64,000 nt of DNA from Cupriavidus numazuensis. GTDB lineage: Bacteria; Pseudomonadota; Gammaproteobacteria; Burkholderiales; Burkholderiaceae. The DNA is taken from positions 1-64,000 of the forward strand of contig NZ_CAJPVI010000049.1 in the NCBI RefSeq assembly GCF_905397435.1, read 5' to 3'. The notes below the pieces were generated by a model that was not told where the DNA came from, searched no databases, and saw nothing but the letters and a program-made list of their open reading frames with translations. Both the position numbers and the translations under genes were made by a program. Below are positions 7,235-16,108 of the stretch, one piece after another. The number at the start of each line of letters is the position of its first letter. Positions within the stretch are counted from its first letter, which is position 1.

Positions 7235-8416
7235 ATGGACCTGCAGCGCCTCGCCACCGCCTCCCGCCTTGCCAATATCGACGCGTTCCACGTCATGGAA
7301 CTGGCCAAGCAGGCCAATGAACTCGAACGCGCCGGCCGCCACATCATCCACATGGGGATCGGCGAGCCCGACTTCACCGCGGCCGAGCCGGTGGTGCGCG
7401 CCGCGGAGGCCGCCATGCGGCGCGGCGTGACGCAGTACACGGGTGCGCTCGGCATCCACGCGCTGCGCGAGGCCATCGCCGGCTATTACAAGACCATGTA
7501 CGGGCTGGATATCCCGGCGCGGCGCGTGATCGTCACGGCCGGCGCGTCGGGCGCGCTGCTGCTGGCCTGCGCGGTGCTGGTGGAGATCGGCGCCGAGGTG
7601 CTGATGCCGGACCCGAGCTATCCGTGCAACCGGCATTTCGTCGCGGCCTTCGATGGCGCGGCGCGCATGATCCCGAGCGGCCCGGCCGAGCGCTTCCAGC
7701 TTACCGCCGCGCAGGTCGAAGCGCACTGGAACGAACGCACGCGCGGCGTGCTGCTGGCGTCGCCGTCAAACCCGACCGGCACGTCGATCCTGCCCGACGA
7801 ACTCGGCCGCATCCTGCAGGCGGTGCGCGCGCGTCAGGGCTTCGCGATCCTCGACGAGATCTACCAGGGCCTGTCGTATGACGCGCCGCCGGTATCCGCG
7901 CTGAGCCTCGACGACAACGTCGTCACGGTCAACAGCTTCTCGAAGTACTTCAACATGACCGGCTGGCGCCTGGGCTGGCTGGTGGTGCCGGACGCGCTGG
8001 TGGCCGATTTCGAGAAAGTCGCGCAAAACCTGTTCATCTGCGCGTCGGCCGTGGCCCAGCATGCCGCGCTGGCCTGCTTCACGCCCGAGGCCATGGCGAT
8101 CTATGACGAACGCAAGGCCGAATTCCGCCGCCGCCGCGACCTGATCGTGCCGGCGCTGGAATCGCTCGGCCTGCATGTGCCGGTCATGCCCGACGGCGCC
8201 TTCTATGTCTACGCGGACTGCCGCCAGGTCAACCATCCCGCGGCGGGCGATGCCGACAAGCTGACGCAGGCAATGCTGCATGACGCCGGTGTGGTCATGG
8301 TGCCCGGCCAGGATTTCGGGCCGCACACGGCGCAGGACTACATCCGGATTTCGTACGCGACCTCGCGACAGAATATCGAGGAAGCCATGGCCAGGCTGCA
8401 GAAGCTGTTCCGCTGA
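7235..8416 (+). CDS. PLP-dependent aminotransferase, class I/II
   Basis: This 393-residue protein is a fold-type I aminotransferase. It shows the substrate-side MGIGEPDFTAAEPV, the PLP-phosphate region TAGASGALLL, SPSNPTGTS, DEIYQGLSYD (PLP-binding Asp and Tyr), the Schiff-base Lys in NSFSKYFNMTGWRLGW, and a C-terminal Arg in YIRISYA that would bind the substrate carboxylate. These enzymes transfer amino groups between amino and 2-oxo acids in the cytoplasm; aspartate, alanine or aromatic specificity cannot be decided by eye. It stands alone between two terminators. ATG 7235 lacks a strong ribosome site but gives the normal N-terminus and length. Confidence 0.9.
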   Translation: MDLQRLATASRLANIDAFHVMELAKQANELERAGRHIIHMGIGEPDFTAAEPVVRAAEAAMRRGVTQYTGALGIHALREAIAGYYKTMYGLDIPARRVIVTAGASGALLLACAVLVEIGAEVLMPDPSYPCNRHFVAAFDGAARMIPSGPAERFQLTAAQVEAHWNERTRGVLLASPSNPTGTSILPDELGRILQAVRARQGFAILDEIYQGLSYDAPPVSALSLDDNVVTVNSFSKYFNMTGWRLGWLVVPDALVADFEKVAQNLFICASAVAQHAALACFTPEAMAIYDERKAEFRRRRDLIVPALESLGLHVPVMPDGAFYVYADCRQVNHPAAGDADKLTQAMLHDAGVVMVPGQDFGPHTAQDYIRISYATSRQNIEEAMARLQKLFR

Positions 8417-8434
8417 ACGGCACACGGGCAAAAC

Positions 8435-8461
8435 AAAAAAGCACCCCGCGGGGTGCTTTTT
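8435..8461. terminator. Bidirectional terminator between convergent genes
   Basis: The palindrome GCACCCCGCGGGGTGC (8441-8456) is flanked by A6 on the left and T5 on the right, so it can end transcription from both the aminotransferase (plus) and the transglycosylase (minus). Confidence 0.88.
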
Positions 8462-8481
8462 CTCTGAGGGCGATCGCTGGC

Positions 8482-9540
8482 TCAGGCGCTCTGCTGTGTG
8501 TTGCTCGCCGCCTCAAGCTTCTCGCCATTCTGGTGGCGCTCCGCCTGCGTCTTGCCGTCGCCGGCCTTCTCGGCCTGCGCGTCGGCAACGCGCACGCCCA
8601 GCAACTGGCGCAGGCGCGCACGTTCAGCCAGCACCTTGGCGCCGTAGCCGCCGTCGGTATTGGTGGTCGCGCCGACGTAGTACTTCAGGCCGCCTTCGAG
8701 CGAGCCAGCACGCGCGATGCAATCCTTCAGCACCAGCGCGCCGATCTTGATGTTCGCGTACGGATTCAGCGCAGCGGCCACGCCGCCGACGGCTTCGTAC
8801 TTGTCCTGGTGGACCTTGGTCATGACCTGCATCAGGCCCTGCGCCCCCACGCCGCTTTCGGCGTACGGGTTGAAGCTGGACTCGATCGCGATCACGCCCA
8901 GGATCAGCAGCGGGTCGATACCGACCTCGCGGCCGGTCAGGTAGGCCGCCTTGACCAGTTGCGCGGTGGCCTGTGCCGCCACGCGGTACTTGCGCGCGAT
9001 GTAGTCGGCCACGGCCGCCTGTTCGCGTGCCGTGCCGAGCGTGCTGGTGCTGCGGGCGTCGAGCGCCACGCGGGTCACCGGGATCTGCGCCGCCAGATGG
9101 GCCACGGACGGCACCTTGGCAGCGGCAGCCACACTCCACTCATCGACGCCCGACACGGTCGGCAGGCCGGCCCGGCCAAAGCCGAGCTTGGCCGCCGCTA
9201 CGTCCGCCGAGCTTGCCGGCACGGCGGTGCTGGCATTGGCTGCGGCAGACGCGGCCGCAGTCACGAGGACGGCCGGCGCTTCATCGCCAGCCAGCAACGC
9301 GGCCAGCGTGGTACGCCATTCCTGGCTCAGCGACAGCGACACGGCCGAAACGACCGACACCACGCCGAGGCTGTTCAGCGCGTACTTCAAGGTTGTACGG
9401 CCCGTGCGCAAGGCGCGGCCCGCGACCGGATGCGCAAATCGGAACTGAAACGACCGATTCACTCCGGGTACCGGCTTTCTGAAGCGGACCTGCAATGCCC
9501 GCCCGATGCCGGGAAGATGAAGGGTTTTCCAACCGCTCAT
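8482..9540 (-). CDS. Lytic transglycosylase, SLT-domain family
   Basis: The chosen start is the ATG at 9540 because GGAGGT lies 5 bases upstream; an upstream in-frame start (9609) would add 23 residues without a better site. The 352-residue product has one membrane segment near the N-terminus (about residues 55-75, YALNSLGVVSVVSAVSLSL), an Ala/Ser-rich linker, and an SLT domain at about 205-320. Its IESSFNPYA motif holds the catalytic Glu, followed by GAQGLMQVM and NPYANIKIGA. Such enzymes cleave the MurNAc-GlcNAc bond of peptidoglycan in the periplasm, forming 1,6-anhydroMurNAc. The tail is Lys/Glu/Gln-rich and probably disordered. It is convergent with the aminotransferase and preceded by an unusually long leader. 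Confidence 0.9.
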   Translation of the reverse strand: MSGWKTLHLPGIGRALQVRFRKPVPGVNRSFQFRFAHPVAGRALRTGRTTLKYALNSLGVVSVVSAVSLSLSQEWRTTLAALLAGDEAPAVLVTAAASAAANASTAVPASSADVAAAKLGFGRAGLPTVSGVDEWSVAAAAKVPSVAHLAAQIPVTRVALDARSTSTLGTAREQAAVADYIARKYRVAAQATAQLVKAAYLTGREVGIDPLLILGVIAIESSFNPYAESGVGAQGLMQVMTKVHQDKYEAVGGVAAALNPYANIKIGALVLKDCIARAGSLEGGLKYYVGATTNTDGGYGAKVLAERARLRQLLGVRVADAQAEKAGDGKTQAERHQNGEKLEAASNTQQSA

Positions 9541-9892
9541 GCTTACCTCCATCCGTTGCCCGCTGCGCGCGCCCAGACAGCTGCACACACCCGATCTCAA
9601 CGTACTCAAGTAAGGATGCCGCGCCGCCTAGCAATGGCGGCCAGCACCTGTTGGCAGGCGCTCCCCATGCGCCCAACTGGAAACAGGGCACACTCTTGGG
9701 GGAGCGCGCCCTGCCACGAACAACCCAATACGCTCCGGCGATCCGCCGGAGGCGACCGTTCGGGCCTCGTGTCTGTCGGGCCCGATCCATCGGTCTTGAT
9801 GGAGGAATCTTCTGCTCACAATTTCTTATGTGCACCCCTTGACACAAGGGGAAATTCCATGTTGCAGCGCAACACTCCATCGAACAGACGCG
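9541..9892 (-). promoter_or_regulatory. Long, hairpin-rich 5' leader of the transglycosylase gene
   Basis: Between the predicted transcription start (about 9886) and the ATG at 9540 lie about 345 nt with no convincing gene. Several stems are visible: CCCCTTG / CAAGGGG with a 3-nt loop (9835-9851), CTCCGGCG / CGCCGGAG with a 3-nt loop (9733-9751), and a longer bulged pairing of TGGCAGG and CGCTCCCC with their complements (about 9651-9715). The spacing suggests a structured leader or an embedded small RNA. I cannot match it to a known riboswitch class. Confidence 0.45.
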
Positions 9893-9921
9893 ATTGTAGG
9901 AACGCTTTTATACCCAGTCAA
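9893..9921 (-). promoter_or_regulatory. Near-consensus sigma-70 promoter for the transglycosylase
   Basis: On the minus strand TTGACT (9921-9916), a 17-bp spacer, and TACAAT (9898-9893) form a near-perfect sigma-70 promoter firing leftward. It sits in an A/T-rich patch (about 9890-9970) that stands out from its GC-rich surroundings. Confidence 0.7.
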
Positions 9922-10196
9922 GAATAAAGATTGATGATATAAGTACTTTTAGTTATTTGTAACAAGCTTCTTTACGTCGGTCAAACGCCACTCAGCTAGC
10001 GGGAATCGTAGGCCTGGTCTGGGCTGGCGCCGATTGGGCCGATGTCTTTGCCGGCGAAAAACTTACAATTTGCAGCTGCGTATTCATCGAAATTTGATGG
10101 AATTTTTTTGCCAAGACGCCTGCCGATGTGTATTTTGGGACGCATCATTTCGATCACCCTGCCCTGCCGCAGTGCCGCACCAGAGTTGAATTCACT
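9922..10196. promoter_or_regulatory. Intergenic region upstream of ubiD
   Basis: The first part (to about 9970) is A/T-rich, then composition returns to normal. A TACAAT element at 10064-10069 is a possible -10 for ubiD, without an obvious -35. No RNA gene or conserved protein was recognised here. Confidence 0.35.
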
Positions 10197-11726
10197 ATGC
10201 AATACAAAGACTTGCGCGATTTCATCAGCCAGCTTGAGCAACTGGGAGAGCTGCGGCGCGTCACCACGCCGGTGTCCCCGAACCTGGAGATGACAGAGAT
10301 TTGCGATCGCCTGCTGCGCGCTGGCGGGCCGGCTGCCCTGTTCGAACGGCCGGCAGGCTTCGGTAGCCCTGATGGCATCTATAGCGTCCCGGTGCTCGCC
10401 AATCTGTTCGGGACGACACACAGGGTCGCGCTCGGCATGGGCGCGCAATCGCTCGAGGACCTGCGCGACATCGGCCGTGTCCTGTCGGCCCTCAAGGAAC
10501 CCGAACCACCGCGCGGACTGCGCGAGGCCGGCAAGCTGTTCACGCTGGCCAAGTCGGTGTGGGACATGGCGCCCAAGCGGGTCAACAGCCCCGCCTGCCA
10601 GGAAGTCGTCTGGGAAGGCAATGACGTCGACCTGGCGCGCCTGCCGATCCAGACCTGCTGGCCCGGCGATGCCGCGCCGCTGATCACCTGGGGGCTGGTG
10701 GTGACCAAGGGCCCGCACAAGAAGCGCCAGAACCTGGGCATCTATCGCCAGCAGGTGATCAGCCGGAATCAGGTCATCATGCGCTGGCTGGCGCACCGCG
10801 GCGGCGCGCTCGATTTCCGCGAACACGCGCTCGCCAACCCTGGCAAGCCGTTTCCGATTGCCGTGGCGCTTGGCGCCGATCCGGCGACTATCCTGGGCGC
10901 GGTCACGCCGGTGCCGGACACGTTGTCGGAATACCAGTTCGCCGGCCTGCTGCGCGGCAGCCGCACGGCGCTGGCCGGGTGCCTGACGCCCACGCTGTCC
11001 GAGCTGAGCGTGCCGGCATCGGCCGAGATCGTGCTGGAAGGCCATATCCAGCCAGACCCCGGACATCCGTCGGGCTACCAGCATGCGCTAGAAGGCCCCT
11101 ACGGCGACCACACCGGCTATTACAACGAACAGGACTGGTTCCCGGTCTTCACGATCGACCGCATCACCATGCGGCGCGACCCGATCTACCACTCGACCTA
11201 TACCGGCAAACCGCCCGACGAGCCCGCCGTGCTCGGCGTGGCGCTCAACGAGGTGTTCGTGCCGCTGCTGCAGAAGCAGTTCCCGGAGATCACCGACTTC
11301 TACCTGCCGCCCGAAGGCTGCAGCTACCGCATGGCGCTGGTGCGCATGAAGAAGCAGTACGCCGGTCACGCCAAACGCGTGATGTTCGGCGTGTGGAGCT
11401 TCCTGCGGCAGTTCATGTACACCAAGTTCATTGTGGTCGTCGACGACGATGTGGATGTACGCGACTGGAAGGAAGTGATCTGGGCCATCACCACGCGCGT
11501 CGATCCGGCGCGCGACACGGTGCTGGTCGAGAACACGCCGATCGACTACCTCGACTTCGCGTCGCCGGTGTCCGGGCTTGGGTCGAAGATGGGCATCGAT
11601 GCCACCGACAAGTGGCCGGGCGAGACCACGCGCGAATGGGGCCGCACGATCAGCATGGATCCGGCGGTCAAGGCAAAGGTGGACGGCATGATGGCGACAC
11701 TGTTCGACCGACCCGCCGGCACGTGA
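10197..11726 (+). CDS. ubiD: UbiD-family 4-hydroxy-3-polyprenylbenzoate decarboxylase
   Basis: The 509-residue protein decarboxylates 4-hydroxy-3-octaprenylbenzoate in ubiquinone synthesis, using prenylated FMN supplied by UbiX. Family features include LGELRRVTTPV near the N-terminus, the prFMN/metal region GIYRQQVISRNQVIMRW, SAEIVLEGHI with an expected active-site Glu, and EGPYGDHTGYY. Length agrees with the family (about 490-520). ATG 10197 was chosen because the family N-terminus starts at the MQYKDLRDF sequence; the frame is open 69 bp further upstream. Acetoacetyl-CoA synthetase follows 115 bp downstream. Confident in UbiD family; other aromatic substrates are possible in principle, but the close match to canonical UbiD favours quinone synthesis. 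Confidence 0.94.
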   Translation: MQYKDLRDFISQLEQLGELRRVTTPVSPNLEMTEICDRLLRAGGPAALFERPAGFGSPDGIYSVPVLANLFGTTHRVALGMGAQSLEDLRDIGRVLSALKEPEPPRGLREAGKLFTLAKSVWDMAPKRVNSPACQEVVWEGNDVDLARLPIQTCWPGDAAPLITWGLVVTKGPHKKRQNLGIYRQQVISRNQVIMRWLAHRGGALDFREHALANPGKPFPIAVALGADPATILGAVTPVPDTLSEYQFAGLLRGSRTALAGCLTPTLSELSVPASAEIVLEGHIQPDPGHPSGYQHALEGPYGDHTGYYNEQDWFPVFTIDRITMRRDPIYHSTYTGKPPDEPAVLGVALNEVFVPLLQKQFPEITDFYLPPEGCSYRMALVRMKKQYAGHAKRVMFGVWSFLRQFMYTKFIVVVDDDVDVRDWKEVIWAITTRVDPARDTVLVENTPIDYLDFASPVSGLGSKMGIDATDKWPGETTREWGRTISMDPAVKAKVDGMMATLFDRPAGT

Positions 11727-11841
11727 GCGCGCCCGCCGCTATCATGTCAGGCTGAACCCCGGGGCGCAGCGAAAGGCACCCGCCCTGCCCCGTTCGACCA
11801 CACCATCCGATCCCCGCGACAGACGGGCGCAAGGAGGAGAC

Positions 11842-13857
11842 ATGACCACCCTCGCAGAAGGGCAACTGATGTGGACGCCGTCCGACGCGTTTCGCGACGG
11901 CAGCCAGCTCGCGCAGTTCATGCGCTGGCTCCAGCGCGAGCGGGGGCTCGCCTTCGACGACTACGCCGGCCTCTGGCAATGGTCGGTCACCGAAATCGAG
12001 CGTTTCTGGGATGCGGTGCGCGCCTACTTCGACGTGCATTTCGACACGCCCGCGCAAGGCGTGCTGGACCGGCGCGTGATGCCGGGTGCACGCTGGTTCG
12101 AGGGCGCCACTCTGAACTATGTGCAGCAGGTATTCCGCCATGCCGGCAGCGGCCCCGCCCGCCAGCGGGCAGCCATCCGCCACGCCGGAGAAAGCCGTGC
12201 GCTGGAAGAGGTGAGCTGGGATGCGCTGGAAGCGCAGGTCGCCTCGCTCGCCCATGCTCTGCGCCAGATGGGCGTTGGCCGTGGCGACCGGGTTGCCGGT
12301 TACCTCCCGAACATCCCGGCCACCATCGTCGCCTTCCTCGCGGCCGCCAGCCTCGGCGCGGTGTGGTCCGGCTGCGCGCCGGACATGGGCCAGGTCGCCG
12401 TGGTCGACCGCTTCCGCCAGATCGAACCCAAGGTGCTGATCGCGGTCGATGGCTACCGCTACGGCGGCAAGGACTATGACCGTGCGCCTGTGATAGCGGA
12501 CCTGGTCGCCGCCTTGCCCTCGCTGACCGATGTCGTGATCGTGCCGCACACCGGCAATCCCATCGCTGCGCGCGATGGCGTCCGTGTGCATGCCTGGCAG
12601 GAGGTACTGGCGCACCGCGTGCCGCTGGCGATCGAATCCGTGCCGTTCGACCACCCGTTGTGGATCGTCTATTCGTCCGGCACCACAGGCATGCCCAAGC
12701 CGATCGTGCACGGCCATGGCGGCATCGTCATCGAGCAACTCAAGCTGATGGCGTTTCACAACAACCTCGGCCCCGACGATGTCTTCCACTGGTACAGCAG
12801 CAGCGGCTGGATCATGTGGAACGCGCAGGTCGCCGGCCTGCTGCTGGGCACGACCATCGCGCTCTATGACGGCAACCCGGCGTGGCCGGATGCCGGCGTG
12901 CTGTGGCGCTTCGTCGACGATGCGCGTGTGACGCTATTCGGCGCTGGTGCAGCGTTCTTCACCAACTGCATGAAGGCCGGCGTGGAACCAGCGCGGATTG
13001 CGGATGTATCCCGGCTGCGCGGACTTGGCTCCACCGGCTCGCCGCTGCCAGTGGAAGCGTACGACTGGATCTACCGCCATGTGCGCAGCGACATCTGGCT
13101 CGTGCCGATGTCGGGCGGTACCGACTTCGCCGGTTCCTTCGTCGCGGGCTGCCCGCTGCTGCCGGTATATGCCGGGGAGATGCAATGCCGGTGCCTTGGC
13201 GCCAAAGTCGAGGCCTTCGACGATAACGGTCAGGCGTTGATCGACACGGTCGGCGAACTGGTCTGCACGGAGCCGATGCCGTCGATGCCGCTGTTCCTGT
13301 GGGGCGATGCCGACGGCAAGCGCTACCGCGACAGCTACTTTGACACCTATCCCGGCGTCTGGCGACACGGCGACTGGATCAAAATCACCGCGCGCGGCGG
13401 CGCGATCATCTACGGCCGCTCCGACGCCACCATCAACCGGCACGGCATCCGCATGGGCACGAGCGAGCTGTACCGTGTGGTGGAAGATCTGCCCGAAGTC
13501 CTCGACAGCATGGTGGTAGACCTCGAGTACCTGGGCCGCGAGTCGTACATGCCGCTGTTCGTCGTACTGCGCGAGGGAATCGTCCTCGACGATGCGCTGC
13601 GCGACACGCTGCGCAAGCGCATCCGCGACGCGCTGTCGTCACGCCACGTGCCCAACGAGATCGTTCAGGTACCAGCCGTGCCGCGCACGCTGTCCGGCAA
13701 GAAGATGGAGGTGCCGATCAAGAAGCTGCTGCTCGGGCATGCGCCGCATGGCATCGCCAATCGGGATGCCATGGCCAACCCGGACAGCCTGGACTGGTAC
13801 TTCGACTACGCCAGGCGCTACCTGGCGGCGCGACAGACGGAGTCAGCAACCACCTGA
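11842..13857 (+). CDS. Acetoacetyl-CoA synthetase (acetoacetate-CoA ligase)
   Basis: This 671-residue ANL-superfamily ligase activates acetoacetate to its adenylate and then to acetoacetyl-CoA. Visible are an N-terminal acetyl-CoA-synthetase-like cap with LNYVQQVF, the phosphate-binding loop IVYSSGTTGMPKPIVHG, the adenylate region DTYPGVWRHGDWI, YGRSDATINRHGIRMGTSEL and the C-terminal Lys in RTLSGKKMEVPIK. An excellent ribosome site (AAGGAGGAG) precedes ATG 11842. The AACS assignment over acetyl- or propionyl-CoA synthetase rests on length and on the SSGWIMWN and SGGTDFAGSF segments. In a PHB-storing bacterium it would help re-use ketone bodies; the intracellular PHA depolymerase about 1 kb away fits this. 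Confidence 0.92.
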   Translation: MTTLAEGQLMWTPSDAFRDGSQLAQFMRWLQRERGLAFDDYAGLWQWSVTEIERFWDAVRAYFDVHFDTPAQGVLDRRVMPGARWFEGATLNYVQQVFRHAGSGPARQRAAIRHAGESRALEEVSWDALEAQVASLAHALRQMGVGRGDRVAGYLPNIPATIVAFLAAASLGAVWSGCAPDMGQVAVVDRFRQIEPKVLIAVDGYRYGGKDYDRAPVIADLVAALPSLTDVVIVPHTGNPIAARDGVRVHAWQEVLAHRVPLAIESVPFDHPLWIVYSSGTTGMPKPIVHGHGGIVIEQLKLMAFHNNLGPDDVFHWYSSSGWIMWNAQVAGLLLGTTIALYDGNPAWPDAGVLWRFVDDARVTLFGAGAAFFTNCMKAGVEPARIADVSRLRGLGSTGSPLPVEAYDWIYRHVRSDIWLVPMSGGTDFAGSFVAGCPLLPVYAGEMQCRCLGAKVEAFDDNGQALIDTVGELVCTEPMPSMPLFLWGDADGKRYRDSYFDTYPGVWRHGDWIKITARGGAIIYGRSDATINRHGIRMGTSELYRVVEDLPEVLDSMVVDLEYLGRESYMPLFVVLREGIVLDDALRDTLRKRIRDALSSRHVPNEIVQVPAVPRTLSGKKMEVPIKKLLLGHAPHGIANRDAMANPDSLDWYFDYARRYLAARQTESATT

Positions 13858-13882
13858 CGCCGCCGCCCATTCCCGGCGAGCG

Positions 13883-14536
13883 TCAGAACTCGACGTCGAG
13901 TTCGCTGATCTCGTCGGGCTCTTCCCGCGCTGCCGCGATCCATTCCTGCAGCTCGGGCATCGACAGGATCTGCTTGCAGTATTCGACCGGCACCGGATCG
14001 AGCATGACGCCGTAGGTGACAAACCGCGTCACGACGGGTGCATACATCGCGTCCGCCATCGTACGGGTGCCGAACAGGTATGGCCCGCCATAGCGCGTCA
14101 GGCACTCCGCCCAGATCGCCGTAATGCGGTCGATATCGGCCTGCGCCCGCGACCACACCTTCAGCCCGGGGAAATGCCCCTTGAGGTTCATCGGCAGCGC
14201 CGCCCGCATGGCCGCAAAGCCCGAGTGCATTTCGCCGCAGATCGCGCGGCAGTGCGCACGGGCGGTGCGGTCGTCGGGTAGCAGTCCAGCCTTCGGGCTG
14301 ATTTCGTTCAGGTACTCGGCAATCGCGAGCGTGTCCCACACGGTCACGCCCTGATGGCGCAGGCAAGGTACAAGGATAGACGGCGACAGCAGCAGGATTT
14401 CCGCGCGCACGGCCGGGTCGTCCGGGGTCACCAGCACCTCTTCGAACTCCAGCCCGGCGAAGCGTGCCAGCAGCCAGCCGCGCAGCGACCATGATGAATA
14501 GGTCTTGCTGCTGATGGTGAGTGTGGTCTTGCCCAT
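13883..14536 (-). CDS. Glutathione S-transferase family protein
   Basis: The 217-residue product starts at ATG 14536, preceded by AAGGAGA at good spacing; the frame continues upstream but without a site. The N-terminal thioredoxin-like part has SSKTYSSWSLRGWLLARFAG, with Ser residues where GSTs carry the catalytic Ser/Cys, and a cis-Pro region (SILVPCLRHQGVTVWDTLAI). An all-helical C-terminal domain follows. It may conjugate glutathione to an electrophile or act as an isomerase; the substrate cannot be told. It is convergent with acetoacetyl-CoA synthetase (25 bp between stops) and divergent from the PHA depolymerase gene. Confidence 0.85.
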   Translation of the reverse strand: MGKTTLTISSKTYSSWSLRGWLLARFAGLEFEEVLVTPDDPAVRAEILLLSPSILVPCLRHQGVTVWDTLAIAEYLNEISPKAGLLPDDRTARAHCRAICGEMHSGFAAMRAALPMNLKGHFPGLKVWSRAQADIDRITAIWAECLTRYGGPYLFGTRTMADAMYAPVVTRFVTYGVMLDPVPVEYCKQILSMPELQEWIAAAREEPDEISELDVEF

Positions 14537-14800
14537 CTCGTCTCCTTGTCGCCCGTTGGGACGATCGCCACGGCTAGCTATACGGCGGCGCCGTGCACCC
14601 ATGCAGTGCGGCGCGTCGGCACCAGTGTGAAGCGCGCTCGCCAATTGCTGGCTCAACAGTGCCACTCACGCGCTCGCCACATCACTCGCGATCCGTTTTG
14701 CGTGTCCATCACCACGCGCTTCGCAAAGCTTGTGCCACCATTCATGCTGATGGCATATATATTGCGCATACCGGTCTCACGGGATCACGGGAGGCAAGCC
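14537..14800. promoter_or_regulatory. Divergent promoter region, GST / PHA depolymerase
   Basis: This 264-bp gap separates two divergent start codons. An A/T-rich island (GCATATATATTG, about 14753-14764) 40 bp before the depolymerase ATG could hold its -10. No clear -35 or operator palindrome is seen. Confidence 0.35.
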
Positions 14801-16024
14801 ATGCTGTACCAGGCATACCAGACCTACGCGGACATGATGCACGCGGGCTGTACGCTGGCCGATTACACGGCTTCCGTGATCGCTACCAACCCGCGCGCGG
14901 CCGAGTGTGACTCCCTGCGATCGCTGTGGGCCGCTTGCGAGATCCTGTCGCTGGCACGCCTGACTCATCATCGGCCCGCCTTCGGTATTGACAGCGTAGT
15001 CGTCAACGGGTTGCCTGTGCAGGTTTCCGAAGAGGTAGTGGCGCGTACGCCCTTCTGCTCGCTGCTGCACTTTCGCCGCCACGGCGTCAGCGGCCAGCCT
15101 CGCGTGTTGCTGGTCGCCCCCATGTCAGGCCACTTCGCCACCCTGCTGCGCGGGACCGTGCAGACTATGCTGGCGGACCATGACGTCTACATTACGGACT
15201 GGCACAATCCGCGCGACATCCCGCTGTTTGCCGGGCGCTTCGGCTTCGACGAGTTCGTGGGGCATCTGATTACCTTCCTGCAAGAACTTGGCGGACACAC
15301 GCACCTGATGGCCGTATGCCAGCCCACGGTCGCCGCGCTGGCCGCCGCCGCGCTGATGGCCGAGGACGATGACCCGGCCCAGCCGCCCAGCCTCACCCTG
15401 ATGGCCGGGCCGATCGATGCGCGCGTCAACCCGACCAAAGTCAACGAACTGGCCATGAGCCGGCCGATCGAGTGGTTCGAAAGCACGCTGATCGGCTTCG
15501 TGCCGCTGCGCTTTGCCGGCGGATTGCGCCGCGTCTATCCGGGCTTCGTGCAGTTGCTGGCGTTCATGAGCATGAACCTGGAGCGCCACGAACAGACGTT
15601 GCGCGAAATGCACGCGCTGCGCTCGCGCGGCGAGCATGAAAAAGCCGACGCCATCCAGGATTTCTACGTCGAGTACTTCGCCACCATGGATCTCACCGCG
15701 GAGTTCTATCTCGAAACCGTCAGTATGGTGTTCCAGCGCTTCCTGCTCGCGCAGGGACTGCTGGATGTGGGCGGACGCCGTGTCTCCACGCGCGCGATCC
15801 GTCGTACCGCATTGCTGACCGTGGAAGGCGAGCGCGACGACATCTGCGCCATTGGCCAGACCATGGCCGCCCAGGACTTGTGCGACAGCCTGCACCCGTA
15901 CATGCGCATGCATCATGTGCAGACGGGCGTGGGCCACTACGGCGTATTCAATGGCAAGCGTTGGGAGACGCAGGTGTATCCGCTGGTGCGCGACACCATC
16001 TACACGAACGAGCTCTCGGCGTAA
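14801..16024 (+). CDS. phaZ: Intracellular polyhydroxyalkanoate depolymerase, Cys-nucleophile type
   Basis: The 407-residue protein belongs to the intracellular PHB depolymerases of Cupriavidus/Ralstonia, which hydrolyse native storage granules. The nucleophile elbow is AVCQPTVAAL, so a Cys (residue 173) replaces the usual lipase Ser, as known for this family. The expected His is in GVGHYGVFNGKRW, and an Asp in GERDDICAIG is the likely third member. The N-terminus (MLYQAYQTYADMMHA) matches the family, and GGGAGGC precedes ATG 14801, so the longer open frame from 14546 is rejected. No signal peptide is present, consistent with granule binding in the cytoplasm. Neighbouring acetoacetyl-CoA synthetase fits with PHB turnover. 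Cupriavidus carries several phaZ paralogues; which one this is cannot be decided. Confidence 0.93.
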   Translation: MLYQAYQTYADMMHAGCTLADYTASVIATNPRAAECDSLRSLWAACEILSLARLTHHRPAFGIDSVVVNGLPVQVSEEVVARTPFCSLLHFRRHGVSGQPRVLLVAPMSGHFATLLRGTVQTMLADHDVYITDWHNPRDIPLFAGRFGFDEFVGHLITFLQELGGHTHLMAVCQPTVAALAAAALMAEDDDPAQPPSLTLMAGPIDARVNPTKVNELAMSRPIEWFESTLIGFVPLRFAGGLRRVYPGFVQLLAFMSMNLERHEQTLREMHALRSRGEHEKADAIQDFYVEYFATMDLTAEFYLETVSMVFQRFLLAQGLLDVGGRRVSTRAIRRTALLTVEGERDDICAIGQTMAAQDLCDSLHPYMRMHHVQTGVGHYGVFNGKRWETQVYPLVRDTIYTNELSA

Positions 16025-16108
16025 GCAGTCGGGCCCCTGACGGTCGTCGTGCCTGACCGGCCACAAGCCACGTAGAATTCGGCGCGTCGTCAAGCCCCCA
16101 ACACAGTG

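Noticed and set aside
9858..9926. 22-codon peptide (MLQRNTPSNRR...) with a purine-rich upstream site
   Set aside because: Too short, no similarity recognised, and it lies on the opposite strand to the strong promoter and leader.
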